From Chitinophaga oryzae (GTDB lineage: Bacteria > Bacteroidota > Bacteroidia > Chitinophagales > Chitinophagaceae): DNA of 64,000 nucleotides. This document shows positions 26,266-34,862 of the stretch, piece by piece (the first letter of the stretch is position 1; every line of letters begins with the position of its first letter). The notes below the pieces were generated by a model that saw only the letters and a program-made list of their open reading frames with translations, was not told the origin of the DNA and searched no databases. The DNA is taken from NCBI RefSeq assembly GCF_012516375.2, contig NZ_CP051204.2, positions 8,045,501 to 8,109,500 of the forward strand. Direction: 5' to 3'. The position numbers and the translations under genes were made by a program.

Positions 26266-27612
26266 TTATAGTTTTACAGGCACGCCCCTGTAAAAATCAT
26301 ATATCCTGATTGTCAGTGCTGCATTGTACTTAGCCTGTATGTAAGACTGGAATGCTTGTATATACAGGTTTTTCTGTTGCAGGAAATCCACCATGTTAGC
26401 CACGCCCACCTTCAGCTGCTCGGTAGCGATCCGGTAGCTTTCAGTGGCATAACGCAGTTGCTCTACCGCGGCGTCATATTGCCCCTGTGCATTCTGCACA
26501 TTGATATACGCCTGCTCTACCGTCTGCGACAGGTTGGTACGTGTATTCTTCAACGTTAGCTCCGACTGGCCTACTTCCAGCTTTGATTTTTCCACGTTGG
26601 TTTTATTGAGCCGGCGGGTGAAAATCGGGACGGACAGCGTGAGGCCTATCTGCTGGTAGAAGTTGTTATCCAGTTGTTTGAAAAAGTTGTTGCCCGGATC
26701 TTTAAGAGAGGAGCTGCCCAGCGTGCCGCCGGCGCTGAGCGTAGGCAGGAACCCTGCGCGGGCTTTGGCCAGGTCCAGTGAAGATACCTCAACGCCCAGC
26801 CGGGCGCTTTTTATTTCGGGTCTGTTGGCGAGGGCGGTGTCCTGCGCTTCCTGCAAGGGTACCACCAGGTGACTGGTGACGAGCGTATCCGGTGAAAAAA
26901 TGTCGAAGTCGTAAGGGCTGGGCAATTGCAGCAGTTGTTTCAGCGTGAGTTTATTGAGCCGGTGCTGGTTCTCCGCGGTAACGAGGTTGTAGCGGTCGGC
27001 CGCCAGCTGCGACTGCAGCGAAGCCAGGTCCTTCAGTGCGATGCTGCCCACATCATAACGTTGTTGCGCCTGTTGCACCTGCGCTGTTGAAGTGGTCACC
27101 AGGTCTTTCACATAAACGATATTCTCCCGGGCCAGCAGGATATTGAGGTAAGCCTGCGTGATCTGGATCGTCATATCGTTGATCTGCTGTGCGATGTTCA
27201 GATCAGCGACCTGTGTCAGCAGTCCTTTTTGTTTGATGTCGTAGTGGAGATAGCCGCCCTGGTACAGCGTGACATTGGAGTTGACGGAGTAGTTGCCCGA
27301 CAGGGCGCCTTCATAGGGCATGCTGCCGCTGGCAGTGAGGGTTTTACGGCCGGTCAGGGTCTGGGAGGCCGAGCCGGAAAGATCAGGCCACCGGGCTGCT
27401 TTGGATAGCAACAGGTCCTGTTCGCTACTCATCCGGCTTAGCCGCAGGCTGTTCAGCTGGATGTTGTTTTGCATCGCGTAGTTCAGACAATCCTGTAAGC
27501 TCCAGATAGCCGGCAGCGATGTTTGTGCGCTATCCTGGGCTTTCAGCGGATTGTTGCCATATATCCAGAGGGACAGACATAACCAAGTAACAAACCGCCG
27601 GAGAAATTCCAT
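26266..27612 (-). CDS. TolC family outer membrane channel
   Basis: A 448-residue outer-membrane efflux protein with a signal peptide (residues 1-25) and two OEP repeats, each rich in long helices: LNYAMQNNIQLNSLRLSRMSSEQDLLLSKAARWPDLSGSAS and its counterpart TALANRPEIKSARLGVEVSSLDLAKARAGFLPTLSAGG. It is the first gene of a four-gene operon with the macA-like adaptor and macB-like pump. Likely cargoes are macrolides, small peptides or siderophores, as known for this system type; none can be specified from sequence. Confidence 0.9.
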   Translation of the reverse strand: MEFLRRFVTWLCLSLWIYGNNPLKAQDSAQTSLPAIWSLQDCLNYAMQNNIQLNSLRLSRMSSEQDLLLSKAARWPDLSGSASQTLTGRKTLTASGSMPYEGALSGNYSVNSNVTLYQGGYLHYDIKQKGLLTQVADLNIAQQINDMTIQITQAYLNILLARENIVYVKDLVTTSTAQVQQAQQRYDVGSIALKDLASLQSQLAADRYNLVTAENQHRLNKLTLKQLLQLPSPYDFDIFSPDTLVTSHLVVPLQEAQDTALANRPEIKSARLGVEVSSLDLAKARAGFLPTLSAGGTLGSSSLKDPGNNFFKQLDNNFYQQIGLTLSVPIFTRRLNKTNVEKSKLEVGQSELTLKNTRTNLSQTVEQAYINVQNAQGQYDAAVEQLRYATESYRIATEQLKVGVANMVDFLQQKNLYIQAFQSYIQAKYNAALTIRIYDFYRGVPVKL

Positions 27613-27686
27613 CGTGTAATCATTGCTGTTATGAAAGATAGCTAATGACAGATACGGAGTTAAATAGTAATCCTAATATAACGAAA

Positions 27687-27798
27687 AAATTACGAATTAC
27701 GAATTACGAATTACGAATGGAGGGCTCTCTCATGGAACGGTTATTTAGTAACCTCTCCAAAAGGAAGCCCTCCATTCGTAATTCGTAATTCGTAATTT
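27687..27798. repeat. Nested inverted repeat, copy B (AATTACG arms, shared core)
   Basis: Four AATTACG units on the left and three on the right enclose a core with GGAGGGCT / AGCCCTCC arms and a central near-palindrome GGTTATTTAGTAACC at 27739-27753. The right arm overlaps the stop codon of the DUF983 gene (27797-27799). Read in the direction of that gene, the core has the same orientation as copies C and E. Confidence 0.88.
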
Positions 27799-28258
27799 AA
27801 ATAGCGCCTTTGAAGGTGGTGTTTACCCGGCCGGTGCCCTGTGGAGGCCCCTGGTGCCAGTCTTCATCATATCTTACAAAGAAGGCCATCCAGATGGTCC
27901 TGGACCAGCGCATCAGCACCGGCTGCAGGCTCAGCAACAGTATACCGTTGAATCCCAGCCACCAGTAGATGCTGTTATCATATATAGAGAAGCCCACAAA
28001 CAGCCACCAGGCGATAAGGCTGGCCACGCAGATGGCTATGGAAAGCGCGTAGCTCACGTAGCCGGTGCCGTAGTAAAACCCTACTTCCACTTCTACCTGC
28101 TGACCGCACACCGGGCATTTTTCCGGCATTTTCATACAGTTTTTAAGGTCATAGGGATTTTTGCTGAGGAAGATAGAACCCCTTCTGCAGCGTGCACATT
28201 TATTGGTGAATATGCTTTTGAAAATGTTCGGTTTCTCATGATTTTTATCTGCACACAT
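27797..28258 (-). CDS. DUF983 membrane protein
   Basis: A 153-residue protein with two cysteine pairs near the N-terminus (NKCARCRRGSIF and EKCPVCGQQVE), then two to three membrane helices (YALSIAICVASLIAWWLFVGF and YWWLGFNGILLLSLQPVLM). Motifs and length fit the DUF983 family, which may bind zinc and is linked in some bacteria to cytochrome oxidase genes, though none occur here. The ATG at 28258 lies 18 bases after the stop of the AraC gene, so the two are probably cotranscribed. Confidence 0.85.
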   Translation of the reverse strand: MCADKNHEKPNIFKSIFTNKCARCRRGSIFLSKNPYDLKNCMKMPEKCPVCGQQVEVEVGFYYGTGYVSYALSIAICVASLIAWWLFVGFSIYDNSIYWWLGFNGILLLSLQPVLMRWSRTIWMAFFVRYDEDWHQGPPQGTGRVNTTFKGAI

Positions 28259-28276
28259 ATAATGAAGCTTTTAATG

Positions 28277-29155
28277 TCAGGAAATATTCTTCCGGAATTC
28301 CTCCGGTGTTACTCCTTCATATTTTTTGAAGAATTTCGTGAAGTAGGAATTGTCGGCGAAGCTCAGCTGGTATGCGATGGTGGAGATACTGATATCTGCA
28401 TTGATCAGCAGCCTTTTGGCTTCCAGCAGCACCCTGTCGCGGATGATCTCCCCAGCCGATTTTCCCAGCATATGCCGGCAGAAAGCGTTGAGATAATTGG
28501 GAGTGACGTACAGCAGCGCGGCATATTCCTTCGGCAGCCGCAGCTGCATGTAATGCTGTTCCACCAGTTTGCGGAAATTACGCAGCAGCACATAGTTATG
28601 TGGCGGCTCCTGTGGCGCATCGCCATTGCGTGTGACCCGGCTTACTTTCACAAACATCTCCAGCATCAGCAATCGTAACATGTCGTGGCTATAGGCTTCC
28701 GTGCCGTCCATTTCCACCAGCATTTTCTCAAACAGCGTTACGATGCCGGGCTGCGCTTCTTCCGGCAGCGTCACTACCCCTTCGGCGCTCACCCCGCTGA
28801 AAAAAGGGAAACGTTCCACATAACCGGCATCCTGCAAAAAAGCATTAAAAAAGCCGGCCGCCACATTAACGACATATCCTTCTATCCGTCCTTCAAAAAA
28901 CCAGCTATGCACCTGCCCGGGGACCATGAAATACAGCTGGCCCGGTTCCACCGGAAAACGCTCGAAATCGATCGTATGGGCCCCCTTGCCACGGGTAAAA
29001 AATGCCAGGTGGTAAAAGGAATGCCGGTGAGGAAACCTGATGTCCGGATGCGCCGCCAGGTAATCGGTAAATCTCGCCACCAGAATGTCTTCTGATGCAG
29101 GCTTGCCCATCCCCAGCGAACAGATATCATATGTATGGATATGTGCCTTTGACAT
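28277..29155 (-). CDS. AraC family transcriptional regulator
   Basis: A 292-residue regulator. The N-terminal cupin-type sensor contains IRFPHRHSFYHLAFFTRGKGAHTIDFERFPVEPGQLYFMVPGQVH. The C-terminal AraC HTH pair is seen in LPKEYAALLYVTPNYLNAFCRHMLGKSAG and SISTIAYQLSFADNSYFTKFFKKYEGVTPEEFRK. The start at 29155 (MSKAHIHTYD) is chosen because a TACCTTTG -7 box lies at 29163-29170; a more upstream start would fall behind that box. It may regulate the DUF983 gene just downstream. Confidence 0.88.
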   Translation of the reverse strand: MSKAHIHTYDICSLGMGKPASEDILVARFTDYLAAHPDIRFPHRHSFYHLAFFTRGKGAHTIDFERFPVEPGQLYFMVPGQVHSWFFEGRIEGYVVNVAAGFFNAFLQDAGYVERFPFFSGVSAEGVVTLPEEAQPGIVTLFEKMLVEMDGTEAYSHDMLRLLMLEMFVKVSRVTRNGDAPQEPPHNYVLLRNFRKLVEQHYMQLRLPKEYAALLYVTPNYLNAFCRHMLGKSAGEIIRDRVLLEAKRLLINADISISTIAYQLSFADNSYFTKFFKKYEGVTPEEFRKNIS

Positions 29156-29162
29156 GATGACA

Positions 29163-29170
29163 CAAAGGTA
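29163..29170 (-). promoter_or_regulatory. Putative -7 box of the AraC gene
   Basis: CAAAGGTA on the plus strand reads TACCTTTG on the minus strand, matching TAnnTTTG. Only seven bases separate it from the start codon, so the mRNA would be nearly leaderless. Confidence 0.5.
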
Positions 29171-29281
29171 CAGGGCATCACGGGAAATTGATTGTGTTAA
29201 ATGGGGCTTCAATGGTACTTTTTACCTATTGCATATTTTTCGTCATATAAACGTTTTGGGGAAACGCCGCGGAATTTAAAA

Positions 29282-29305
29282 AGCCCGGGGCTCACGCCCC
29301 GGGCT
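29282..29305. repeat. GC-rich hairpin repeat
   Basis: A perfect 10-bp stem (AGCCCGGGGC / GCCCCGGGCT) with loop TCAC, followed by ACGATGTT. The same hairpin with the same trailing bases occurs in degenerate form at 4487-4510. It lies between the AraC gene and the S9 peptidase gene in a gap of about 280 bases. A second, larger hairpin (arms AAGATCCC / GGGGATCTT, roughly 29380-29430) follows near the end of the peptidase gene. Confidence 0.6.
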
Positions 29306-29432
29306 ACGATGTTGTTCAGGCTGTTTTAATGTGCAGCTGAATATGGAAACAGGAGTTTATTAATAATGATCGTTAATGGAAGATCCCTTATAGAGGCTGG
29401 CGTTATGATAATGCCGGATCGGGGATCTTCGG

Positions 29433-31826
29433 TTATTTAACGTATTTCATCAGCCAGCTGTCCATTTCCCACAGCATGTGCAGGATACTTTCCTTAGCGG
29501 CGTACCCGTGGCTTTCCTGGGGCAGAAACACCAGGCGGGCGGTGCCGCCGTTGCCTTTGAGGGCGTTGTACAGTCTTTCGCTCTGAATGGGGAAGGTGCC
29601 GGAGTTATTGTCCGCTTCGCCATGGATCAGGAGGATCGGCGTCTGCAGTTTGTCCACGTAAGAGAACGGGGACATTTTATAGTACACGTCCGGCGCCTGC
29701 CAGTAGGTACGTTGTTCGTTCTGGAAACCAAAGGGTGTCAGCGTACGGTTATAGGCGCCGCTGCGGGCGATACCGGCTTTAAACAGGCTGGTGTGCGACA
29801 GCAGGTTGGCCGTCATAAACGCGCCATAGGAGTGTCCTCCCACAGCGATACGGTCTTTATCGCCCACGCCCATGCCGGTGATTTTATCTACCGCCGCTTC
29901 GGCGTTCATCACCAGCTGGTCCACAAAGTTGTCATTAGGTTCTTTATCCCCTTCGCCCACGATCGGCATTTCGGTAGCGTCCATCACGGCGAAGCCGCGG
30001 GTAACCCAGAAAATAGGGGAACCGTAGGTAACACGGGTGAATTTATACGCGGAGCCTCTTACCTGTGCTGCGTCGCTGGCTGATTTGTACTCACGGGGGT
30101 AAGCCCACATCAGTACCGGCAGACGGCCGTCTTTAGCGGGATCGTAGCCTTTGGGCAGGTACAGCATGGCCGTGAGGTCCACGCCGTCTTTCCTTTTGTA
30201 TTTCAGCAGTTGTTTCTGTACGCCTTCCAGCAAGGGCTGCGGGTGCGGGAAGCTGGTCAGCGCCACAGCGGCTGATTTCTTTTTCAGGTTTTGCAGGTAA
30301 TAATTCACCGGCGCCGATGCGGATTCGCGGGCAACCACGATCTGCAGTTTCGCAGGGTCAATCACTTCTGCTACCTGTTCGTAGTAGGGGGCCTGTGAAC
30401 GCCAGAGGATGTGCTGCTTACCGTTTTTCAGGCTGAAGCTGGAGAGGAACGGGCGGTCGCCTTCAGGAGAAGCGCCCGGCGCAATCATCAGCAGTTCATT
30501 GGCCGGAGATACGTATAAAACAGACCTGTTATACTGGTTCTTCACCATAACCGGTTCACCGGGGTCGTTGTAACGGTCGTTTTCAGAACGATCGATGACC
30601 ACCACGGGTTCCTGTCCGGGACGGGATGGATCGATGCGGCTCAGTTTCAAGGTCTGTTTGGTGCTGTTGCCTTCCTGCACTAAAGCCAGCTGGCTGTTGC
30701 CCCATATGAGGCCGCCGAAGCGGTCTTTGGTTTTCACCAGTTCCACGGGCGCTGCGGTGAACGGTGCTTCGAGGGTGTTCACCACGTCGCGGAAAGGCAC
30801 GTCCTTTTTAGGATCGCCGCCATCGAGGGCCTGTACCCAGCAGATGGTGGCGGGAGCGTCGCTGCGCCACTGATAGCCGCGGGGATAGTTGCTTGTAGCG
30901 TCGAAACCTTTGGGACGCACTTCATCCAGCGGATTTTTGGCGAGGGATTTCACTACGGCACCCTGAAGGTCCCAGATGCTGATCTCTGCGGGGAAGCGGT
31001 AGGCCCCCACGAGATAAGAATAAGGGCGGCTCAGCTGGTGGACCAGTAAGTATTGTTTATCAGGAGACGGTGTGATACCGGTATATACGGCAGGTTTGCC
31101 GATAACTTTTTCTCCGCTGGCGCTGATGATCACCGGTTCTGACTGGAAGTAGTAATCGAACAGTTTTTCATCATAGGGATTTTTGAGCATATCCTGGTAG
31201 GTAGCGGCGGGAGCGGCTTTACCGGCTGTTTGCTGCACGGTGGGACCTTCCGGCGCCAGTGGTTTTTCCGGTGCGGCGCCGATGGCTGCAGGCACAGAAA
31301 GTACCAGGATACGGTCTTCGTCGATCCAGCGGAAAGCACCGCTGAACGTGTCGTTCAGGCGGCGGGAGCTGATTTGTTTCGCTTCACCGGTAGCCACATC
31401 CGCTTTCCAGAGGGTGATGCCATTGTTCATGGTAACGGTAAAGGCGAGGCTCTTTTTCAGCGGGGACCAGGTGACGTTGCCGATGCGGGCGTTGGCCGGC
31501 AGGCCGGTCACGGCGTATTCCCGTTTACCGTTCATTTCTTTGATACGGATACCGGTTACATAGCTGGCACGGCTGGGGCCAAAGTTGGACGGGTTGATAC
31601 GGAATCCGGCCAGGCGGTATTCCGGCTGTGACAGTTCTTCGATGGTAGGGAATCCTGTACGTTCCATGATCAGCATCAGGTCTCCCCTGCTGAAGTTAAC
31701 AGCAGGCGAAGGTGCTGCCATGGCCAGTTCCATAATGCTTTGTGCAGGTGTCTGGTATTTCAGCGCGTCTTGTGCATAGGCACGGAACGTGATGAACACC
31801 GACAGTGTCAGTACTAATTTTCTCAT
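29433..31826 (-). CDS. Secreted S9 family (prolyl oligopeptidase-like) peptidase
   Basis: A 797-residue serine peptidase. A signal peptide (MRKLVLTLSVFITFRAYAQ) is followed by a beta-propeller of about 500 residues and an alpha/beta-hydrolase catalytic domain. Motif GGHSYGAF gives nucleophile Ser666, HGEADNN gives Asp739, and ESHGYA gives His773, a complete triad. The overall form resembles the glutamyl endopeptidase-like S9 branch. The start at 31826 is chosen because the signal peptide begins there; an upstream frame extension of 12 codons lacks one. It probably cleaves oligopeptides in the periplasm. Confidence 0.9.
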   Translation of the reverse strand: MRKLVLTLSVFITFRAYAQDALKYQTPAQSIMELAMAAPSPAVNFSRGDLMLIMERTGFPTIEELSQPEYRLAGFRINPSNFGPSRASYVTGIRIKEMNGKREYAVTGLPANARIGNVTWSPLKKSLAFTVTMNNGITLWKADVATGEAKQISSRRLNDTFSGAFRWIDEDRILVLSVPAAIGAAPEKPLAPEGPTVQQTAGKAAPAATYQDMLKNPYDEKLFDYYFQSEPVIISASGEKVIGKPAVYTGITPSPDKQYLLVHQLSRPYSYLVGAYRFPAEISIWDLQGAVVKSLAKNPLDEVRPKGFDATSNYPRGYQWRSDAPATICWVQALDGGDPKKDVPFRDVVNTLEAPFTAAPVELVKTKDRFGGLIWGNSQLALVQEGNSTKQTLKLSRIDPSRPGQEPVVVIDRSENDRYNDPGEPVMVKNQYNRSVLYVSPANELLMIAPGASPEGDRPFLSSFSLKNGKQHILWRSQAPYYEQVAEVIDPAKLQIVVARESASAPVNYYLQNLKKKSAAVALTSFPHPQPLLEGVQKQLLKYKRKDGVDLTAMLYLPKGYDPAKDGRLPVLMWAYPREYKSASDAAQVRGSAYKFTRVTYGSPIFWVTRGFAVMDATEMPIVGEGDKEPNDNFVDQLVMNAEAAVDKITGMGVGDKDRIAVGGHSYGAFMTANLLSHTSLFKAGIARSGAYNRTLTPFGFQNEQRTYWQAPDVYYKMSPFSYVDKLQTPILLIHGEADNNSGTFPIQSERLYNALKGNGGTARLVFLPQESHGYAAKESILHMLWEMDSWLMKYVK

Positions 31827-31922
31827 ACAGCAGTTTGATTCTGAAAAAATGAATCCGGCCAAAATAGTATATTATTCCGATTACCGGAAGTGTGTTATTT
31901 GAACGGTAAACAGCCGTCAGCG

Positions 31923-32627
31923 CTACCGGTGGCCGTTTTCCTGCCTGAAGGTACCGAAGAGGCGGTCCCATATGCTGGTATAGAAGCCGTAGTTGAAATG
32001 CTCCTGCCGGTGATGGCCGTGATGAAAGGTGGAGGTGCCGAGGTATTTCAATACCGGCCATTGGCGCATGTTTTCCGGCAGGGGTTCCATCCCGAGATGA
32101 CCGGTCATACCAAAAACGACGTTAATGGTAAGATAGATCAGTATGCCGTACAGGTTCATGTTGAACGGCAGCAGTACCAGCAGCCACAGCGCGCCGAAGC
32201 TGAGCGTTTCCAGCGGATGCAGCACAAACAGGTCGATAGGTACCGGATCGGTGGCTTCATGATGCAGGCGGTGCAACAGCCGGTACAGGAAGGTTTGATG
32301 GATCAGGTAATGAAAGAGGTACATGAGCAGGTCCATCACGAGGAACAGCGCCAGCGCGTCTGTAAGCACCCGCCATGACAGGGTTTCATGAATACGGATA
32401 TATCCGTGTTTCCACAGCTGGTAACCGGCTATAGTGACCAGTGTGTTGAGCAGGAAGGTCACTATACAAAGTCTCCACTGATGAGAGGTATAGCGGAACA
32501 TTTCTCTCCGTGGCCGTTGCAGCAGGCGGTTGCCCCAGGCGAGTACGCCCAGGACGATGAGCGCATTTTCTATCAGAAAAAAAAGCCACAGTTGCCAGTC
32601 AGGCGTATCATTTAGAAATTTTGTCAT
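31923..32627 (-). CDS. Sterol desaturase / fatty acid hydroxylase family protein
   Basis: A 234-residue inner-membrane protein with several hydrophobic helices and the three histidine clusters of the di-iron fatty acid hydroxylase superfamily: HYLIH, HRLHH and HHGHH, with an extra His in FVLHPLE. It should hydroxylate or desaturate a lipid with O2 and a di-iron centre. The substrate cannot be told. The start codon at 32625-32627 coincides with the first unit of an inverted repeat in the divergent region shared with the GntR gene. Confidence 0.85.
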   Translation of the reverse strand: MTKFLNDTPDWQLWLFFLIENALIVLGVLAWGNRLLQRPRREMFRYTSHQWRLCIVTFLLNTLVTIAGYQLWKHGYIRIHETLSWRVLTDALALFLVMDLLMYLFHYLIHQTFLYRLLHRLHHEATDPVPIDLFVLHPLETLSFGALWLLVLLPFNMNLYGILIYLTINVVFGMTGHLGMEPLPENMRQWPVLKYLGTSTFHHGHHRQEHFNYGFYTSIWDRLFGTFRQENGHR

Positions 32628-32754
32628 TTGGGTATTTTATCATTTGGGTATTTTGCCATTCCTGTTACGTCCGTTTTTCAAAATTCGAAAATCAAAAAAT
32701 CCGAACATCTGTAAATCCAATAACCAAATAATAAAATTACCAAATAACCAAATG
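32625..32754. repeat. Inverted repeat with CATTTGGGTATTTT units, between divergent genes (site I)
   Basis: Two tandem CATTTGGGTATTTT-like units at 32625-32655 face their imperfect complements at about 32720-32754 (ending CCAAATG). The left arm begins exactly at the hydroxylase start codon. The centre holds AT-rich sequence with GAAAATCAAAAAATC. The layout resembles the other nested repeats, but this is the only copy between divergent starts. Confidence 0.55.
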
Positions 32755-32760
32755 ATTCAT

Positions 32761-32768
32761 TATCTTTG
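32761..32768 (+). promoter_or_regulatory. -7 promoter box of the GntR gene
   Basis: TATCTTTG matches TAnnTTTG exactly. It lies 16 bases before the first possible ATG and just ahead of a GntR operator. Confidence 0.6.
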
Positions 32769-32773
32769 CAAAC

Positions 32774-32788
32774 ATCTGATGATATGAT
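32774..32788 (+). promoter_or_regulatory. Putative GntR operator 1 (autoregulatory)
   Basis: ATCTGATGATATGAT matches 13 of 15 positions of the perfect palindrome upstream of the MFS gene, and the flanks (AAAC before) also match. It covers the expected transcription start and the start codon of the GntR gene. Confidence 0.65.
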
Positions 32789-33458
32789 GAATACAGGAGC
32801 TGCACCATTAAAACGTCAAAATCTCGCGGAAGAAGTAGCCGACAGGCTGCAGGAACTGATCTTCAGCGGTAAGTATACAACCGGGCAACGGCTGCCGACG
32901 GAACCTGAGCTGATGCAACAATTCGGCGTGGGCCGCTCGAGTATACGGGAGGCGGTGAAGATACTGGCCAACAAGGGCCTGGTAAAGGTGCAGCAGGGAC
33001 TTGGCACCTTTGTGATATCACAGATTGGCAGCGGGGAGCCGCTGGGCCAGCGGCTGCAACGGGCAGATTTTGAAGAGCTGAACGAAGTGAGGCTGTTGCT
33101 GGAGGTAAAGATTGCGGAAAGAGCTGCCATCCACCGTAATAACAAGGACATAGAAAAGATGAAAGGATTTCTCAAGAAACGTTTCACCTATGCTACGGCC
33201 AATGAGCTGGAGCCTTGTATTCAGGCGGATATCAACTTCCATACGGCGATTGCCGAAGCTTCCAAAAACGAAATCATGCTGGACCTTTACAGAACGGTGG
33301 CCACCCACCTGAAAACGTCCTTCGTGTCCCGTTATCACAATACGGATTCGTTTGTGGAATCACAGTCGCTGCACGACGCCTTGCTGCAAAGTATTGTAGA
33401 CAAGGATTCCAAAAAAGCATTGCTCTGGGCTACTAAAATCAGTACACAAAGCAAGTAG
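32784..33458 (+). CDS. FadR-type GntR transcriptional regulator
   Basis: A regulator of about 224 residues. The winged HTH at residues 10-75 includes LPTEPELMQQFGVGRSSIREAVKILANKGLV, typical of GntR proteins, and the all-helical FCD ligand domain follows (NEVRLLLEVKIAERAAI, DINFHTAIAEASKN, SQSLHDALLQSIVDKD). Two ATGs (32784 and 32787) are adjacent; either may be used. The matching operator sites at its own start and before the MFS gene suggest it represses both. Its FCD ligand is unknown; FCD proteins often bind organic acids. Confidence 0.88.
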   Translation: MMNTGAAPLKRQNLAEEVADRLQELIFSGKYTTGQRLPTEPELMQQFGVGRSSIREAVKILANKGLVKVQQGLGTFVISQIGSGEPLGQRLQRADFEELNEVRLLLEVKIAERAAIHRNNKDIEKMKGFLKKRFTYATANELEPCIQADINFHTAIAEASKNEIMLDLYRTVATHLKTSFVSRYHNTDSFVESQSLHDALLQSIVDKDSKKALLWATKISTQSK

Positions 33459-33511
33459 CCCGGCGGCTTGCCGCGCTTCGCCCGCACCTTGTAATTTTTT
33501 TATTTTAAAAC

Positions 33512-33526
33512 ATCAGATGATCTGAT
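33512..33526 (+). promoter_or_regulatory. Putative GntR operator 2
   Basis: ATCAGATGATCTGAT is a perfect palindrome around a central base, 17 bases before the MFS start codon. It is the best match of the pair. Confidence 0.7.
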
Positions 33527-33542
33527 CTTCAAACAAGAAACC

Positions 33543-34769
33543 ATGACAACTTTTACACAGGAGGCACCCAAAACAGCCTCTGAACAGGTTGCCCAGCAGA
33601 CGGTATTTCCGATACTGATTGCGCTTAGCTTCACGCATCTGCTGAACGACACGTTACAATCGCTGATTCCGGCCATTTATCCGTTGGTACGAAACACCCT
33701 GAAGCTGAATTTCACCCAGATCGGCCTGATTACGCTGACGTTTCAGATGTCGGCCTCTATCCTGCAACCGCTGGTAGGTTTGTACACGGATAAAAAGCCG
33801 CAGCCTTTTTCACTGGCGGTGGGCATGGCCTTTACCCTGCTGGGGCTGATCAGCCTGTCCCTGGCCCATTCATTGCCGATGGTACTGGTGTCTGTGGCGC
33901 TGGTAGGCATTGGCTCTTCCGTATTTCACCCCGAAGCTTCCCGGCTGGCGCATATGGCCTCCGGTGGCAAGCACGGTATGGCGCAGTCATTGTTCCAGGT
34001 AGGCGGCAACGCCGGCAGTTCCCTGGGGCCCTTGCTGGCAGCGCTGATCATTGTGCCTTTCGGACAGTTCCATGTGATCTGGTTCTCTTTGCTGGCGCTG
34101 CTGGCTATTTTTGTGATGATCTACATCGGCAACTGGTATAAAGGCAACACGCACCGGATAAAACCGAAGAAAGCAGTACAGCATCTGCAGCAGCCAAGCC
34201 TGCCCCGCGCCCGCGTGATCATATCGCTCGGTATCCTGCTGATGCTGATATTCTCGAAATATTTTTACATGGCCAGTATGACCAACTACTATACCTTTTA
34301 CCTGATAGACCGTTTCGGCGTATCTATCCAGAGTTCACAGGTATACCTGTTCATCTTCCTGTTTTCCGTGGCTGCCGGCACATTCTTCGGAGGCCCTGTG
34401 GGCGACCGTATCGGCCGTAAGTACGTCATCTGGATATCCATCCTGGGCGCAGCGCCTTTCGCTTTGCTGCTGCCCTATGCAAATCTGTTCTGGACTGCCG
34501 TATTGAGTGTATTCATCGGCGTTATTCTCTCCTCCGCCTTCTCTGCGATCCTGGTGTATGCACAGGAACTGGTGCCTGGCAAAGTGGGTATGATTGCCGG
34601 TCTCTTTTTCGGCCTGGCGTTCGGTATGGCCGGTGTGGCCTCCGCATTGCTGGGTAAGCTGGCCGATGCTACCAGTATCGGGTACGTATACCAGGTTTGC
34701 TCTTTCCTCCCGTTGATTGGTCTCCTTACCGGATTCCTGCCCAACCTGGAGAAAAAAGAAAAGCGATAA
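33543..34769 (+). CDS. fsr-like: MFS transporter, fosmidomycin resistance (Fsr) type
   Basis: A 408-residue permease with about twelve hydrophobic helices. The N-terminal segment FPILIALSFTHLLNDTLQSLIPAIYPLV and the motif GIGSSVFHPEASRLAHMASGGKHGMAQSLFQVGGNAGSSLGPLL are characteristic of Fsr pumps, which expel fosmidomycin and related compounds in E. coli. GGPVGDRIGRKYVIW is the usual MFS loop. It lies 84 bases after gntR with an operator between. The natural substrate here is unknown. It is followed by a nested repeat and an EamA permease. Confidence 0.9.
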   Translation: MTTFTQEAPKTASEQVAQQTVFPILIALSFTHLLNDTLQSLIPAIYPLVRNTLKLNFTQIGLITLTFQMSASILQPLVGLYTDKKPQPFSLAVGMAFTLLGLISLSLAHSLPMVLVSVALVGIGSSVFHPEASRLAHMASGGKHGMAQSLFQVGGNAGSSLGPLLAALIIVPFGQFHVIWFSLLALLAIFVMIYIGNWYKGNTHRIKPKKAVQHLQQPSLPRARVIISLGILLMLIFSKYFYMASMTNYYTFYLIDRFGVSIQSSQVYLFIFLFSVAAGTFFGGPVGDRIGRKYVIWISILGAAPFALLLPYANLFWTAVLSVFIGVILSSAFSAILVYAQELVPGKVGMIAGLFFGLAFGMAGVASALLGKLADATSIGYVYQVCSFLPLIGLLTGFLPNLEKKEKR

Positions 34770-34770
34770 C

Positions 34771-34856
34771 TTTGATTTTCGATTTTTTGATTTTTTGATT
34801 TTCGATTTTGGGAATTATAAAATCTCGAAATCGAAAATCAAAAAATCAAAAATTTA
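34771..34856. repeat. Nested inverted repeat, GATTTTTT-type arms (site H)
   Basis: The left arm is built from GATTTTCG and GATTTTTT units; the right arm is its approximate complement (AATCGAAAATCAAAAAATC). It begins directly after the MFS stop codon and ends six bases before the EamA start. Confidence 0.75.
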
Positions 34857-34862
34857 CTTAGC

